Shown here piece by piece: positions 32,001 through 39,664 of a stretch of 58,672 bases of DNA (its first letter is position 1; every line of letters begins with the position of its first letter). The notes under the pieces are model-generated. The model had not been told where the DNA came from. It searched no databases and saw nothing but the letters and a program-made list of their open reading frames with translations. The position numbers were made by a program, and so were the translations under genes. The stretch is from Luteimonas endophytica. Lineage in GTDB: Bacteria > Pseudomonadota > Gammaproteobacteria > Xanthomonadales > Xanthomonadaceae. The stretch lies in the NCBI RefSeq assembly GCF_029887875.1, contig NZ_JARXRM010000030.1, forward strand, positions 85,297 to 143,968, given 5' to 3'.

Positions 32001-32521
32001 TTGTACTTGGAGATGCCGGCGGCCTCTTCCAGGTACACGCGCAGGTCCTCGGGGCGGGCGTCGATGATCTGGCTGATCATGCCCTGCTCGATGATCGAGT
32101 AGCTGCGCGGGCCCAGGCCGGTGCCGAGGAACAGGTCGGTGATGTCGCGGCGGCGGCAGCGGGTGCCGTTGAGGAAGTAGTTGCTCTGGCCGTCGCGGCT
32201 GACGGTGCGCTTGACCGAGATCTCGTTGAACGCGGCGTACTCGCCGCTGATGGTGTGGTCCGAATTGTCGAACACCAGCTCCACCATCGCCTGCGAGACC
32301 GGCTTGCGCGCCGAGGACCCGGAAAAGATCACGTCGGTCAGCGAATCGCCGCGCAGGCGGCTGGCGGTGCTCTCGCCCATCACCCAGCGCACCGCGTCGA
32401 TGATGTTGGACTTGCCGCAGCCGTTCGGCCCGACCACGCCGGTCATGTTGGTCGGCAGGTGCAGCGTGGTGGGATCGACGAAGGACTTGAATCCGGACAG
32501 CTTGATCGTGGACAGGCGCAT
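29018..32521 (-). CDS. smc: Chromosome segregation protein SMC
   Basis: A 1167-residue ABC-type ATPase of condensin. The N-terminal head has the Walker A motif GPNGCGKSN at 31-39. Two long coiled coils follow, split by a hinge (about residues 500-640, containing the glycine-rich GVLVDDPQALVGALGDLG region). The C-terminal head has the ABC signature LLSGGEKAMTAVAL and Walker B CLLDEVDAPLDEANVGRF. Full length. It loads with ScpAB, which are not here, to compact and segregate the chromosome. The start ATG 32521 matches the family (MRLSTIKLSGFKSF). It heads the minus-strand block with zipA and ligA. Confidence 0.97.
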   Translation of the reverse strand: MRLSTIKLSGFKSFVDPTTLHLPTNMTGVVGPNGCGKSNIIDAVRWVMGESTASRLRGDSLTDVIFSGSSARKPVSQAMVELVFDNSDHTISGEYAAFNEISVKRTVSRDGQSNYFLNGTRCRRRDITDLFLGTGLGPRSYSIIEQGMISQIIDARPEDLRVYLEEAAGISKYKERRKETETRIRHTRENLDRLNDLREEVGKQLQHLARQARQAEQYTAIQAERKVRDAEWKALEYRGVNAQLQALREGLSQEETRLQQLIAEQREAEREIETGRVRQQEAGEALNRAQAGVYEVGSVLARVEQQIAHQRDLSERLRRAHEEAQGALAEIGEHISGDQQRLEALQAAIVEAEPRLEQLQAEDEARQEALRDTETALADWQQRWDGHARESAEAARGAEVERTRVDYLDRQSLEADRRRDALTAERAGLDLEALAEAFEGVQARHDEQKSGLETLAADLEARKQAALALQDEQRSAQNEISETRKRAQEARGRLSSLETLQHAALGQEQGAAVEWLRRQGLDSAARVGERLEVEPGWENAVEGALGQLIEGVLVDDPQALVGALGDLGEGRLALVAADAGAADFAATSLAARVRGPLAIRRLLARLHVAETLEEARALQAGLDPGDSVITRGGERLGAGWVRVLRSGAAKQGALLREREIQELRAEIAALQEREAALEAEITARRDRLLAAEQQREDAQRAQYLAHRSVSELAGQLQSQQGRLDSARNRIARIDEELAQLHETLDAGALQTRESRGRLEDAVARMAELEAARQGLEAERRRLAEARDAARDAARGSRDAAHALALTLESQRAQVQALTQALERMGGQRGQLDSRLEQLNAQLADGDAPVRDLEAERQSALEQRVVADNALNAARAALEGVENELRRFEQVRQQRDEQALAQREAISQRRLDQQALEIRTGQLSAAVTEAGFELEAVLGGLAADAEPAAWEKAVADFDARLRRLEPVNLAAIQEHAEAAERKEYLDRQDADLTAALETLEDAIRKIDRETRGRFKDTFDRVNSGVQELYPRLFGGGHAYLELTGEDLLDTGVAIMARPPGKRVSNISLLSGGEKAMTAVALVFAIFQLNPAPFCLLDEVDAPLDEANVGRFSAMVTEMSEKVQFLFVTHNKSTMEAARQLSGVTMREPGVSRLVSVDLAEAARLAGAA

Positions 32522-32584
32522 GCGGCGGTCAGAAGGCCTTGGCGGGCCGCGGCCCCGCCGCGGCGCACGAAATGAGAAAAAAGA

Positions 32585-32613
32585 TCAATAAAGATCCGTA
32601 ACCGATTGAACAA
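32585..32613 (-). promoter_or_regulatory. Candidate smc promoter
   Basis: TTGTTC and TATTGA with 17-nt spacing, in the only A+T-rich stretch upstream of smc. Each hexamer matches consensus at four positions. Confidence 0.45.
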
Positions 32614-32884
32614 ATAGCATGAACCGCGACGAATCGCCGCGGCCAGGAACGAGTATACGGGGACCCGCGAACCCGCGTCAGCCTTGCCCCGCTGCGCATT
32701 GTCCGCGGGACTGCCGCGATCGACCTGGCCGCGCGCACGCCGCCGTCGTGGGCCACCGCCCGCGCCACACCTGGGACCGCCCTCCCCCGCAGCGCGGGGC
32801 TTTCCCGGCTGCGCGGGCCCCGGGGCCCGGGTCCAGCCGCTGCACGCTCCCGGCGACCGGCAGCTGCCCGGGGCGACGGGCAGG

Positions 32885-32890
32885 CACAAT
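32885..32890 (+). promoter_or_regulatory. -10 box CACAAT just before the ABC exporter start
   Basis: CACAAT is followed by 6 nt and then the ATG at 32897, so the mRNA could begin at the start codon. No Shine-Dalgarno sequence is visible between. The -35 is not clear. Confidence 0.35.
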
Positions 32891-32896
32891 CGCGAA

Positions 32897-34762
32897 ATGT
32901 CCAGCTCTCCGCCGCCCGCCGCGCGCCAGAACCCGAGCCTGCGCGAGCGCTTCCACGCGATGCGCAACCTGCCGCCGTTCCTCAGGCAGGCCTGGGCGGC
33001 GAGCCCGGGGCTGGCCCTGTCCAGTCTGGGGCTGCGCGTGGTGCGCGCGTTTCTGCCGATCCTGATGCTCTACGTCGGCAAGCTGATCATCGACGAAGCG
33101 GTACGGCTGGTCGCCCTGGATCCGGGCTTCGACTCGATCGGCGCGGCCTGGCGCGGCGGCCTGCTCGATCACCTGCTGTGGCTGCTGGCGCTGGAGTTCG
33201 CGCTGGCGATCCTCTCGGACCTGCTGGGCCGGCTGGTGGCCTACGCCGAGGCGCTGCTGTCGGAACTGTTCACCAACGCCACCAGCGTGCGGCTGATGGA
33301 GCACGCGGCGACGCTCGACCTGGAGGACTTCGAGGACCCGGAACTGCAGGACCGGCTCGATCGCGCCCGGCGCCAGACCATGGGGCGGATGAACCTGATG
33401 GGGCAGCTGGCCGGGCAGCTGCAGGACGCGATCACCGTGGCCAGCTTCGCGATCGGCCTGCTGGTCTACGCGCCGTGGCTGATCCTGCTGCTGGCGGTGG
33501 CGTTGATCCCGGCGTTCGTCGGCGAGGCGCACTTCAATGCGATGAACTACACGCTGAACTTCCAGTGGACGCCGGAGCGGCGCCAGCTGGAGTACGTGCG
33601 CCAGACCGGCGCCAGCGTCGAGACCGCCAAGGAAGTGAAGATCTTCGGCCTGCACCGGTTCCTGATCGCCCGCTACCGCGGCCTGGCCGAGGGCTTCTTC
33701 CGCGCCAACCGCGCGCTGGCGCGGCGGCGCGCGTTCTGGGGCACGCTGCTGGCCGCGCTCGGCACCCTGGGCTACTACGTCGCCTACGCCTACATCGCCT
33801 GGCGCACGGTGCGCGGCGACTTCACCATCGGCGACCTGACCTTCCTGGCCGGCAGCTTCCGCCGCCTCCGGCAACTGCTGGAGGGCCTGCTGACCGGGTT
33901 CTCGCAGGTCGCCGGACAGGCCCTCTACCTGGACGACCTGTTCTCGTTCTTCGCCATCGAACCCGAAATCCGCTCGCCGGCGCAGCCGGCGCCCTTCCCC
34001 AGGCCGATCGCGCGCGGCTTCGTGTTCGAGGGCGTCGGCTTCCGCTACCCCGATGCCGAGCACTGGGCGGTGCGCCACCTCGATTTCGAATTGCGTGCGG
34101 GCGAGGTACTGGCGCTGGTCGGCGAGAACGGCGCCGGCAAGACCACCGTGGTCAAGCTGCTGGCGCGGCTGTACGACCCCGACGAGGGACGGATCCTGCT
34201 GGACGGCCGCGATCTGCGCGAATACGACCTGGACGAGCTGCGCGCCAACACCGGGGTGATCTTCCAGGACTTCGTGCGCTACCACCTCACCGCCGGCGAG
34301 AACATCGGGGTGGGCAGGGTGGACGCGATGGACGATGCCGCACGGATCCGCGACGCGGCGCGCAGGGCGATGGCGGACGAGGTGATCGAGGCCCTGCCCG
34401 GCGGCTACGGGCAGCTGGTCGGCCGGCGCTTCCGCACCGGCGTGGACCTGTCCGGCGGCCAGTGGCAGAAGATCGCCATCGCCCGCGCATACATGCGCGA
34501 CGCCCAGGTGATGATCCTCGACGAGCCCACCGCCGCGCTAGACGCGCGCAGCGAGTTCGAGGTGTTCCGGCGCTTCAAGGAGCTCTCCGAGCGGCGCACC
34601 GCGGTGCTGATCTCGCACCGCTTCTCCAGCGTGCGCATGGCCGACCGGATCCTGGTGCTCGACCGCGGCACCCTCGAAGCCAGCGGTACCCACGCCGAGC
34701 TGATGGCGCAGGGCGGCCGCTACGCCGAGCTGTTCGAGCTGCAGGCGGCCGGCTACCGCTGA
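32897..34762 (+). CDS. ABC exporter half-transporter (permease-ATPase fusion)
   Basis: A 621-residue type IV ABC exporter of MsbA-like layout: a membrane domain of about 350 residues with roughly six helices, then a nucleotide-binding domain. The ATPase motifs are intact: Walker A GENGAGKTT near 409-417, Q-loop FQDFVRY, signature LSGGQWQKIAIARAYM, Walker B VMILDEPTAALD, and H-loop ISHRFSS. It should work as a homodimer in the inner membrane. The substrate is unknown; relatives are annotated as lipid, drug or peptide exporters. It is divergent from smc and convergent with DUF488. The ATG is placed by the -10 box 6 nt upstream and by the conserved N terminus. Confidence 0.88.
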   Translation: MSSSPPPAARQNPSLRERFHAMRNLPPFLRQAWAASPGLALSSLGLRVVRAFLPILMLYVGKLIIDEAVRLVALDPGFDSIGAAWRGGLLDHLLWLLALEFALAILSDLLGRLVAYAEALLSELFTNATSVRLMEHAATLDLEDFEDPELQDRLDRARRQTMGRMNLMGQLAGQLQDAITVASFAIGLLVYAPWLILLLAVALIPAFVGEAHFNAMNYTLNFQWTPERRQLEYVRQTGASVETAKEVKIFGLHRFLIARYRGLAEGFFRANRALARRRAFWGTLLAALGTLGYYVAYAYIAWRTVRGDFTIGDLTFLAGSFRRLRQLLEGLLTGFSQVAGQALYLDDLFSFFAIEPEIRSPAQPAPFPRPIARGFVFEGVGFRYPDAEHWAVRHLDFELRAGEVLALVGENGAGKTTVVKLLARLYDPDEGRILLDGRDLREYDLDELRANTGVIFQDFVRYHLTAGENIGVGRVDAMDDAARIRDAARRAMADEVIEALPGGYGQLVGRRFRTGVDLSGGQWQKIAIARAYMRDAQVMILDEPTAALDARSEFEVFRRFKELSERRTAVLISHRFSSVRMADRILVLDRGTLEASGTHAELMAQGGRYAELFELQAAGYR

Positions 34763-34789
34763 GCTCCCGCGCCGGCGCGCCGCGGGAGC
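34763..34789. terminator. GC-rich hairpin between convergent genes
   Basis: GCTCCCGCG (34763-34771) and CGCGGGAGC (34781-34789) are perfect complements around a 9-nt loop, immediately after the exporter stop and 5 nt before the end of the convergent DUF488 gene. There is no U-tract on either side, so it may pause polymerase or protect 3' ends instead of terminating alone. Confidence 0.45.
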
Positions 34790-34794
34790 GCGGC

Positions 34795-35340
34795 TCAGAA
34801 CAGGCTGCCCTGGTCGTCGGCGGGGGCCGAGTAGTCGAGCCGGCCGTCGACGATTCGCGCCGCGCCGCTCCAGGGATGCGCCTGGCTGCGGCCGCCCGGC
34901 TGCAGGTGCACGACCTCCCAGCCACGCGCCTTGAAATCGTCGGAGACCAGGGCGCGGTGGCATTGCCACCACAGCACCTCCGCGCACATCACCGCGGTCG
35001 GCGCGGCGGCGGCGAGCGCTTCCAGCCGGGTCCGGCCGGCCGCGTAGCCCGAAGTGGCCATGTAGTCGGCATAGCCGCGGAAGCTCGCGTTGCGCCAGCC
35101 GGTATTGGGCGAGTCCGGCCGCGCCGGACGCCTGCCGCCGAGTTCCGTGAAGGACTCGTAGGCGATCCCGGCGCGCGGCAGCGCCTTGGCCATCGCCTCG
35201 GCGGCGTACTGGGGGTGACGCCGCGAGCCCGGGTAGCGGCGCACGTCGGCCACTGCGGCAATCCCCGCCTCCCGGAGCAGCGCCACGAAGGCGTCCCAGT
35301 CGTGGGTGGAATGGCCGACGGTCCAGAGCCTGCGGGTCAT
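34795..35340 (-). CDS. DUF488 family protein
   Basis: A 181-residue protein with the DUF488 pattern: TVGHSTHDWDAFVALL at the N terminus, ADVRRYPGSRRHPQY, ELGGRR, and a cysteine/histidine motif (CAEVLWWQCHRALV). The function is unknown; the conserved Cys-His-Arg suggests an enzyme. The ATG at 35340 begins the family consensus. CAGACT, a possible -10, lies 6 nt upstream of it. It faces the fpr gene divergently. Confidence 0.88.
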   Translation of the reverse strand: MTRRLWTVGHSTHDWDAFVALLREAGIAAVADVRRYPGSRRHPQYAAEAMAKALPRAGIAYESFTELGGRRPARPDSPNTGWRNASFRGYADYMATSGYAAGRTRLEALAAAAPTAVMCAEVLWWQCHRALVSDDFKARGWEVVHLQPGGRSQAHPWSGAARIVDGRLDYSAPADDQGSLF

Positions 35341-35346
35341 GCCGGC

Positions 35347-35352
35347 AGTCTG
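35347..35352 (-). promoter_or_regulatory. Possible -10 box CAGACT abutting the DUF488 start
   Basis: CAGACT on the minus strand, 6 nt before the ATG at 35340. It is one base from TAGACT seen elsewhere. Weak as evidence by itself. Confidence 0.3.
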
Positions 35353-35413
35353 CCCGGCCCCCGGCAAAGGCGGTGTCGAGGCCGCCACCGCCAGGGCGTT
35401 CCGGTTCGTCGGC

Positions 35414-35419
35414 TACAAT
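35414..35419 (+). promoter_or_regulatory. -10 box TACAAT upstream of fpr
   Basis: TACAAT lies 29 nt before the ATG at 35449. The -35 region is not recognisable. The short intergenic space to DUF488 (108 nt) would hold both divergent promoters. Confidence 0.45.
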
Positions 35420-35448
35420 GTGCGCAGTCCGCTTCGCTTCCTCCCCGC

Positions 35449-36243
35449 ATGTCAGCCGCCTTTGGCACCGAGACGGTGCTGGACGTCCGTCACTGGACGG
35501 ACGACTACTTCAGCTTCACCACCACCCGCGACGACGGTTTCCGCTTCGACAACGGCCAGTTCGTGATGATCGGCCTGGAAGTCGACGGCAAGCCGCTGAT
35601 GCGCGCGTATTCCATCGCCAGTGCGAACTGGGAGGAACAGCTGGAGTTCTTCAGCATCAAGGTGCCCGACGGGCCGCTGACCTCGCGGCTGCGGCACGTG
35701 CGGCCCGGGGACCACATCCTGATCGGCCGCAAGCCCACCGGCACCCTGCTGATCCACGACCTGCACCCGGGCCGCAGCCTCTACCTGCTGGGTACCGGCA
35801 CCGGTCTGGCGCCGTTCCTGGCAGTGATCAAGGACCCGGCCACCTACGAGCGCTTCGAGCGGGTGATCCTCTGCCACGGCGTGCGCCATGCCGCCGACCT
35901 GGCCTACCGGGAGTACATCGTCAACGAGCTGCCGCGACACGAGTTCCTCGGCGAGGAGATCGCCGCCAAGCTGCGCTATTTCCCCGCCGTCAGCCGCGAG
36001 GATTTCGGATTCGACGGTCGCGATCACCGCGGCCGCCTCACCACGCTGATGGAAAGCGGGCGGATGGCCGACCTGCTCGGCATCGAGCCGCTGGATCCGA
36101 CCCGCGACCGGGCGATGATCTGCGGCAGTCCGCAGATGCTGGCCGACTTCCGCGTCCTGCTCGATGGCCGCGGCTTCACCGCGGCGCCCCGCATCGGCGT
36201 GCCCGGCGACTACGTGTTCGAGCGCGCCTTCGTCGAGAAATGA
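35449..36243 (+). CDS. fpr: Ferredoxin--NADP+ reductase
   Basis: A 264-residue plant-type FNR of the bacterial Fpr group. The FAD-binding RAYSIAS is at 52-58, NADP-binding GTGTGLAP at 115-122, and CHGVRHAADLAYREY and ICGSPQML follow the family. The C terminus ends in a short tail (VFERAFVEK) that in this subclass stacks near the flavin. It exchanges electrons between NADPH and ferredoxin or flavodoxin, useful for Fe-S repair and oxidative stress. The start is supported by the conserved N terminus and a -10 box at 35414. Confidence 0.95.
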   Translation: MSAAFGTETVLDVRHWTDDYFSFTTTRDDGFRFDNGQFVMIGLEVDGKPLMRAYSIASANWEEQLEFFSIKVPDGPLTSRLRHVRPGDHILIGRKPTGTLLIHDLHPGRSLYLLGTGTGLAPFLAVIKDPATYERFERVILCHGVRHAADLAYREYIVNELPRHEFLGEEIAAKLRYFPAVSREDFGFDGRDHRGRLTTLMESGRMADLLGIEPLDPTRDRAMICGSPQMLADFRVLLDGRGFTAAPRIGVPGDYVFERAFVEK

Positions 36244-36294
36244 CCGCCACCCCGGTCCTGGCCGGGTCCGCATTCACCCCACCGCGGGACGCCG

Positions 36295-36323
36295 TTCACC
36301 GCCCGCCGCGGGGCGCGTAGAAT
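36295..36323 (+). promoter_or_regulatory. Promoter of the universal stress protein
   Basis: TTCACC (36295-36300) and TAGAAT (36318-36323) with the ideal 17-nt spacing. The -10 is 30 nt before the ATG at 36354, and GCGGAGAA provides a ribosome binding site. Confidence 0.6.
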
Positions 36324-36353
36324 GGCCGCGCCCACCGCTTGCGGAGAACGAAG

Positions 36354-36776
36354 ATGAAGATCCTGGTCGCCGTCGACGGCAGCGACATCAGCCTGCGCGC
36401 GGTCAAGTACGCGATCCAGCTCTCCGGCCGGCTCGCGGAGCCGGCGAAGCTGACCCTGCTGGCGGTGGACCCGCCGCTGTTTCCGGGCGTGGAGAAGAAG
36501 ATCGGCAGCGCCGCCGCGCAGCGCCTGCACGACGACAACCACGAGCACATGCTGGCGCCGGCGCGCCGCGCCCTGGCGCGGGCGAAGCTCGAGGTGACCG
36601 AGCGCGCGGAGATCGGCGAGATCGCCGACACCATCCTCGCCATCGCCCACAAGCCGCGCGTCGACATGATCGTGATGGGCTCGCACGGCCGTACCGCGGT
36701 CAAGGGCGTGCTGCTGGGTTCGGTGTCCAGCAAGGTGATCGCGCAGACCGACGTTCCGGTCACCATCGTCCGCTGA
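36354..36776 (+). CDS. Universal stress protein, UspA family
   Basis: A 140-residue single-domain UspA protein. It begins with the family strand MKILVAVDGSD and contains the ATP-binding motif G-x2-G-x9-G(S) in GSHGRTAVKGVLLGSVS, so it belongs to the nucleotide-binding group and not the UspA-like non-binding group. Members accumulate under starvation and other stresses; the molecular role varies. It has its own promoter and is monocistronic. The following 170 nt to the convergent gpx gene contain nothing I can identify. Confidence 0.93.
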   Translation: MKILVAVDGSDISLRAVKYAIQLSGRLAEPAKLTLLAVDPPLFPGVEKKIGSAAAQRLHDDNHEHMLAPARRALARAKLEVTERAEIGEIADTILAIAHKPRVDMIVMGSHGRTAVKGVLLGSVSSKVIAQTDVPVTIVR

Positions 36777-36946
36777 GCTTCCGCTGGCTCTGCGCCCCCG
36801 GTGGGCGCGCCGCACCATCGCGACATGCACGCGAAGGCCCGCGCCGCCGGCTCGCCCGGGATCGCCGCCACCCGGGCTGCAGCCAACCGCGGCTTCCGCG
36901 TGGAATGGCCGCACCCTGCGGTGGACACGCGTCGGGGCGCGCGCGC

Positions 36947-37447
36947 TCAGCCCAGTGCGCGCTCGATCTCGCCGCGCAGCGACGCCGGGGCCCGATTCGG
37001 CGCGTGCCGCGAGACCACCTGGCCGTCGCGGCCGACCAGGAACTTGCTAAAGTTCCACTTGACCGCAGCGGTCCCGAGAAACCCCGGTTTCCGCGATTTC
37101 AGCCACACCCACAGCGGATGCGCGCGGCCGCCGTTGACCTCCACCTTCGCGAACAGCGGGAACGAGACCTGGTAGTTCGAAGAACAGAAACTGCGGATCT
37201 CCACCGCGTCGCCCGGCTCCTGATGCCGGAACTGGTCGCAGGGAAAGCCCAGCACCACCAGCCCCCGGTCGCGGTAGTCGCGCCACAGCGCTTCCAGCCC
37301 GGCGTACTGCGGGGTGAAGCTGCAGCGCGACGCCACGTTGACGATCAGCAGCACCCGGCCTCGATACTCGCCCAGCGACCGCTGGCGCCCCTCCAGGTCG
37401 TACGCATCGAAATCGAAGGCCGACGTGCGCTCGACGGCGGCGGCCAC
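36947..37447 (-). CDS. Glutathione peroxidase family thiol peroxidase
   Basis: A 166-residue non-selenium Gpx (BsaA/BtuE type). The peroxidatic Cys42 is in NVASRCSFTPQY, replacing selenocysteine. Cys70 (FPCDQF) and Cys88 are candidates for the resolving thiol, so thioredoxin may be the donor. WNFSKFLVGRDG carries the conserved Trp and Asn. No ATG fits; the start is GTG at 37447, 2 nt after the stop of the amidohydrolase gene, so translation is probably coupled. Expected to be cytoplasmic because no signal peptide is seen. Confidence 0.9.
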   Translation of the reverse strand: MAAAVERTSAFDFDAYDLEGRQRSLGEYRGRVLLIVNVASRCSFTPQYAGLEALWRDYRDRGLVVLGFPCDQFRHQEPGDAVEIRSFCSSNYQVSFPLFAKVEVNGGRAHPLWVWLKSRKPGFLGTAAVKWNFSKFLVGRDGQVVSRHAPNRAPASLRGEIERALG

Positions 37448-37449
37448 CT

Positions 37450-39486
37450 TCAGCGCGCCGCCGCCTCGACCGTCGCCGCCTCGGCGAACGGCCGGATGCC
37501 GAGCTCGGCGTGGATCGCCGCGGGCGAATAGGCGGTCGCGCCCTTGATGACCAGCGCGACCTTGCGGATGTCTGCGATGTCGCGGGTCGGGTCGCCGTCG
37601 ACCAGCACCAGGTCGGCGCGCTTGCCCGGGGCGATCGAGCCCCGATCGCCGCGGGTGCCGGACACCCCGGCGGCGGTCCAGGTCGCCACCTGCAGCGCCT
37701 GCGCCGGCGTCATCCCTGCCTGCACGTAGAGCTCCAGCTCGCGCTGCAGGGTGAAGCCGGGGACCTCGTCGGTCCCCGCGACGATCGGCACCCCGGCGCG
37801 GTACATGCGGCCGACGAACTCGACCAGCTTGGCGAACGACTCGCGGTAGCGCGCGGCGGTGGCGTCGTCGGGGATGTCCATCTCCGCGGCGCGGCGGCTG
37901 CGCTGCACGTCCGGCGGCACGTGGTCCTCCACGGGCACGTAGATCGGCGACAGCTCGCCGTCTCGCTGGTGCAGGAACTCGAAGGTGGCCAGGGTCGGGT
38001 CGACCGCCACCTGCTTCTGCGCCAGCAGCGCGATGAAATCCTGCACCGGCTTGGAATCCAGGTCCAGGCCTGCGGTCCGCTCGGCCACCAGGTAGAAACG
38101 CTCGAGGGTCCGGGTGTCGGTGTCGGGGGTGACGAAGAAATTCAGCAGCAGCTGGTTGATGTGCTGAAGTTCGTCGAAGCCCAGCGCGACGACCTCCTCG
38201 GCGCGCATGAAGGCGGGCACGTGGCCGCTGACCCGCAGGCCCTTTTCGTGGGCATAGGCCACGGTGTCGCCGAGCAGTTCCCTGGGGAACGAGTTGTAGA
38301 TCTTGACCTGCGGGTAGCCGTTGGCCGCGTACCAGTCCACCGCCGCCCGCGCCCCGGCGAGGTCCTCGATGACGAAGCCGTTGCGGGCCGACATCGGGCT
38401 CTCGCCCTCGATGAACCCCGCCGGCACCACCCGCGGCGACAGCAGGGTGCCCTCCCGCTCCTCCTGCATCAGTTGCTGCAGCGTGGCGTTGTCGTTGCCC
38501 ATGTCGCGCACCGTGGTCACGCCCGAAGCCAGATGCAGGCCGCCGTCCCAGCGACCGGCATGGACGTGCATGTCGAACAGCCCGGGCAGCAGCACCCGGC
38601 CCGCGGCATCGACCACCTGGTCGGCTTCGCCGCCGCCGCCGGCCGCGGTCACCGCGACGATGCGGCCGTCGCGCAGCAGCACGTCGGCGCTGGCGCCCAG
38701 CTGCGCCCGTTCGCTGTCGAACACGCGCGCGTTGCGCACCAGGGTGGTCCCGGGCAGCGGCTGCGCCAGGCGCCGCTGCAAATCGACCAGGGCCTTGCCT
38801 TCCTCGGCCTTCTGCTGCGCCTCCAGGGCCGCGGCGCTGGCTTCCCAGCCCTCCTCGATCAACTGCAGGAACCCAGGAAAGATGAACGCGAACAGCCGCG
38901 GCCGCTCGCCGGTGGTCGCCCATGCGAACTGCGGGGTGAAGCCGATGCCGGTGACCGCCAGCAGCTGCACGGTGCGGGTCTCGGCGCCGTTCTCGACCAC
39001 CGCCTCGGCCAGCGGGCGGGCGCGCAGCGTGCCGCTCGGGATCAGCGGCAGCCCGGCGTCGCCCTGCTCCGCCAGCGCGCCCAGCGCCACCGAGAATCCG
39101 GCCGGCGTGCCGCCCAGCGGCGTGTACAGCGCGACCCCGTCGATCTCGCGCTCCCCGGAATCCGAGGTCGAGCGCCAGCGCGCGCGGGTGCCGTCGCGGC
39201 TGAAGCGCTCGTCCACCTTCGCCCCGAACGTCGATTCGCCCTGCACCCGGTAACTGCGGTAGGTGCCGTCCTCGGCCAGGGTGTACTCCTCCCGCAGTTC
39301 GGGCCCGCGGCCGTTGTCCTTGAACACGAACTCCACCCGGGTGACGCCGTCCTCACCGGTCTCGACCAGCTGGTGACCGGCCGGAGTTCCGCCGTCGACC
39401 AGGGCGACGTAGCGCAGGCGCTCGGCGGCCCAGGCCGGGTCCGCGGCCAGCAGCAGGGCCAGCGCGGTCGCGAGGATGGGCTTCAT
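37450..39486 (-). CDS. Secreted amidohydrolase with a large unassigned N-terminal domain
   Basis: A 678-residue protein. A signal peptide covers about residues 1-20 (ILATALALLLAADPAWA). Residues 21-240 are a beta-rich region I cannot assign. From about 243 (TTLVRNARVFDSE) runs a metal-dependent amidohydrolase core: HMHVH type metal ligands in DMHVHAG, possible carboxylated Lys in QVKIYNS, His in SGHVP and LQHINQ, and Asp in AGTDEV. The end DLVLVDGDPTRDIADIRKV is typical of imidazolonepropionase-like enzymes and dipeptidases. The substrate is unknown. GGGAGAA precedes the ATG at 39486. It runs into gpx with 2 nt between. Confidence 0.87.
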   Translation of the reverse strand: MKPILATALALLLAADPAWAAERLRYVALVDGGTPAGHQLVETGEDGVTRVEFVFKDNGRGPELREEYTLAEDGTYRSYRVQGESTFGAKVDERFSRDGTRARWRSTSDSGEREIDGVALYTPLGGTPAGFSVALGALAEQGDAGLPLIPSGTLRARPLAEAVVENGAETRTVQLLAVTGIGFTPQFAWATTGERPRLFAFIFPGFLQLIEEGWEASAAALEAQQKAEEGKALVDLQRRLAQPLPGTTLVRNARVFDSERAQLGASADVLLRDGRIVAVTAAGGGGEADQVVDAAGRVLLPGLFDMHVHAGRWDGGLHLASGVTTVRDMGNDNATLQQLMQEEREGTLLSPRVVPAGFIEGESPMSARNGFVIEDLAGARAAVDWYAANGYPQVKIYNSFPRELLGDTVAYAHEKGLRVSGHVPAFMRAEEVVALGFDELQHINQLLLNFFVTPDTDTRTLERFYLVAERTAGLDLDSKPVQDFIALLAQKQVAVDPTLATFEFLHQRDGELSPIYVPVEDHVPPDVQRSRRAAEMDIPDDATAARYRESFAKLVEFVGRMYRAGVPIVAGTDEVPGFTLQRELELYVQAGMTPAQALQVATWTAAGVSGTRGDRGSIAPGKRADLVLVDGDPTRDIADIRKVALVIKGATAYSPAAIHAELGIRPFAEAATVEAAAR

Positions 39487-39664
39487 GCGGCGTTCTCCCG
39501 GGCGCCGGGACGGGTCCGGCCGGGCCAATGTGGCCCCGCGGCGCGCCGCCGGCAATGGCCGAAGGTCACACGCCCGCCGGGACCTCCCGCCACTGCCGAT
39601 GGTCACGGGTCCCGTCCACGGCGCTTGGGCTATGCTTGGGACAATCCGCACACCGGGAAGCCAC

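Larger units (their letters stand above)
32522..32896. other. Divergent intergenic region between smc and the ABC exporter
   Basis: No gene is evident in these 375 nt. The smc-proximal part (32570-32622) is A+T rich. On the minus strand TTGTTC (32613-32608) and TATTGA (32590-32585), 17 nt apart, are a fair promoter for smc, giving a leader of about 60 nt. The remaining 270 nt are very GC rich with no repeat or hairpin that I can support. Confidence 0.5.

Noticed and set aside
28589..32575. Long plus-strand frame opposite smc
   Set aside because: Shadow of the smc coiled-coil codons; no domain.
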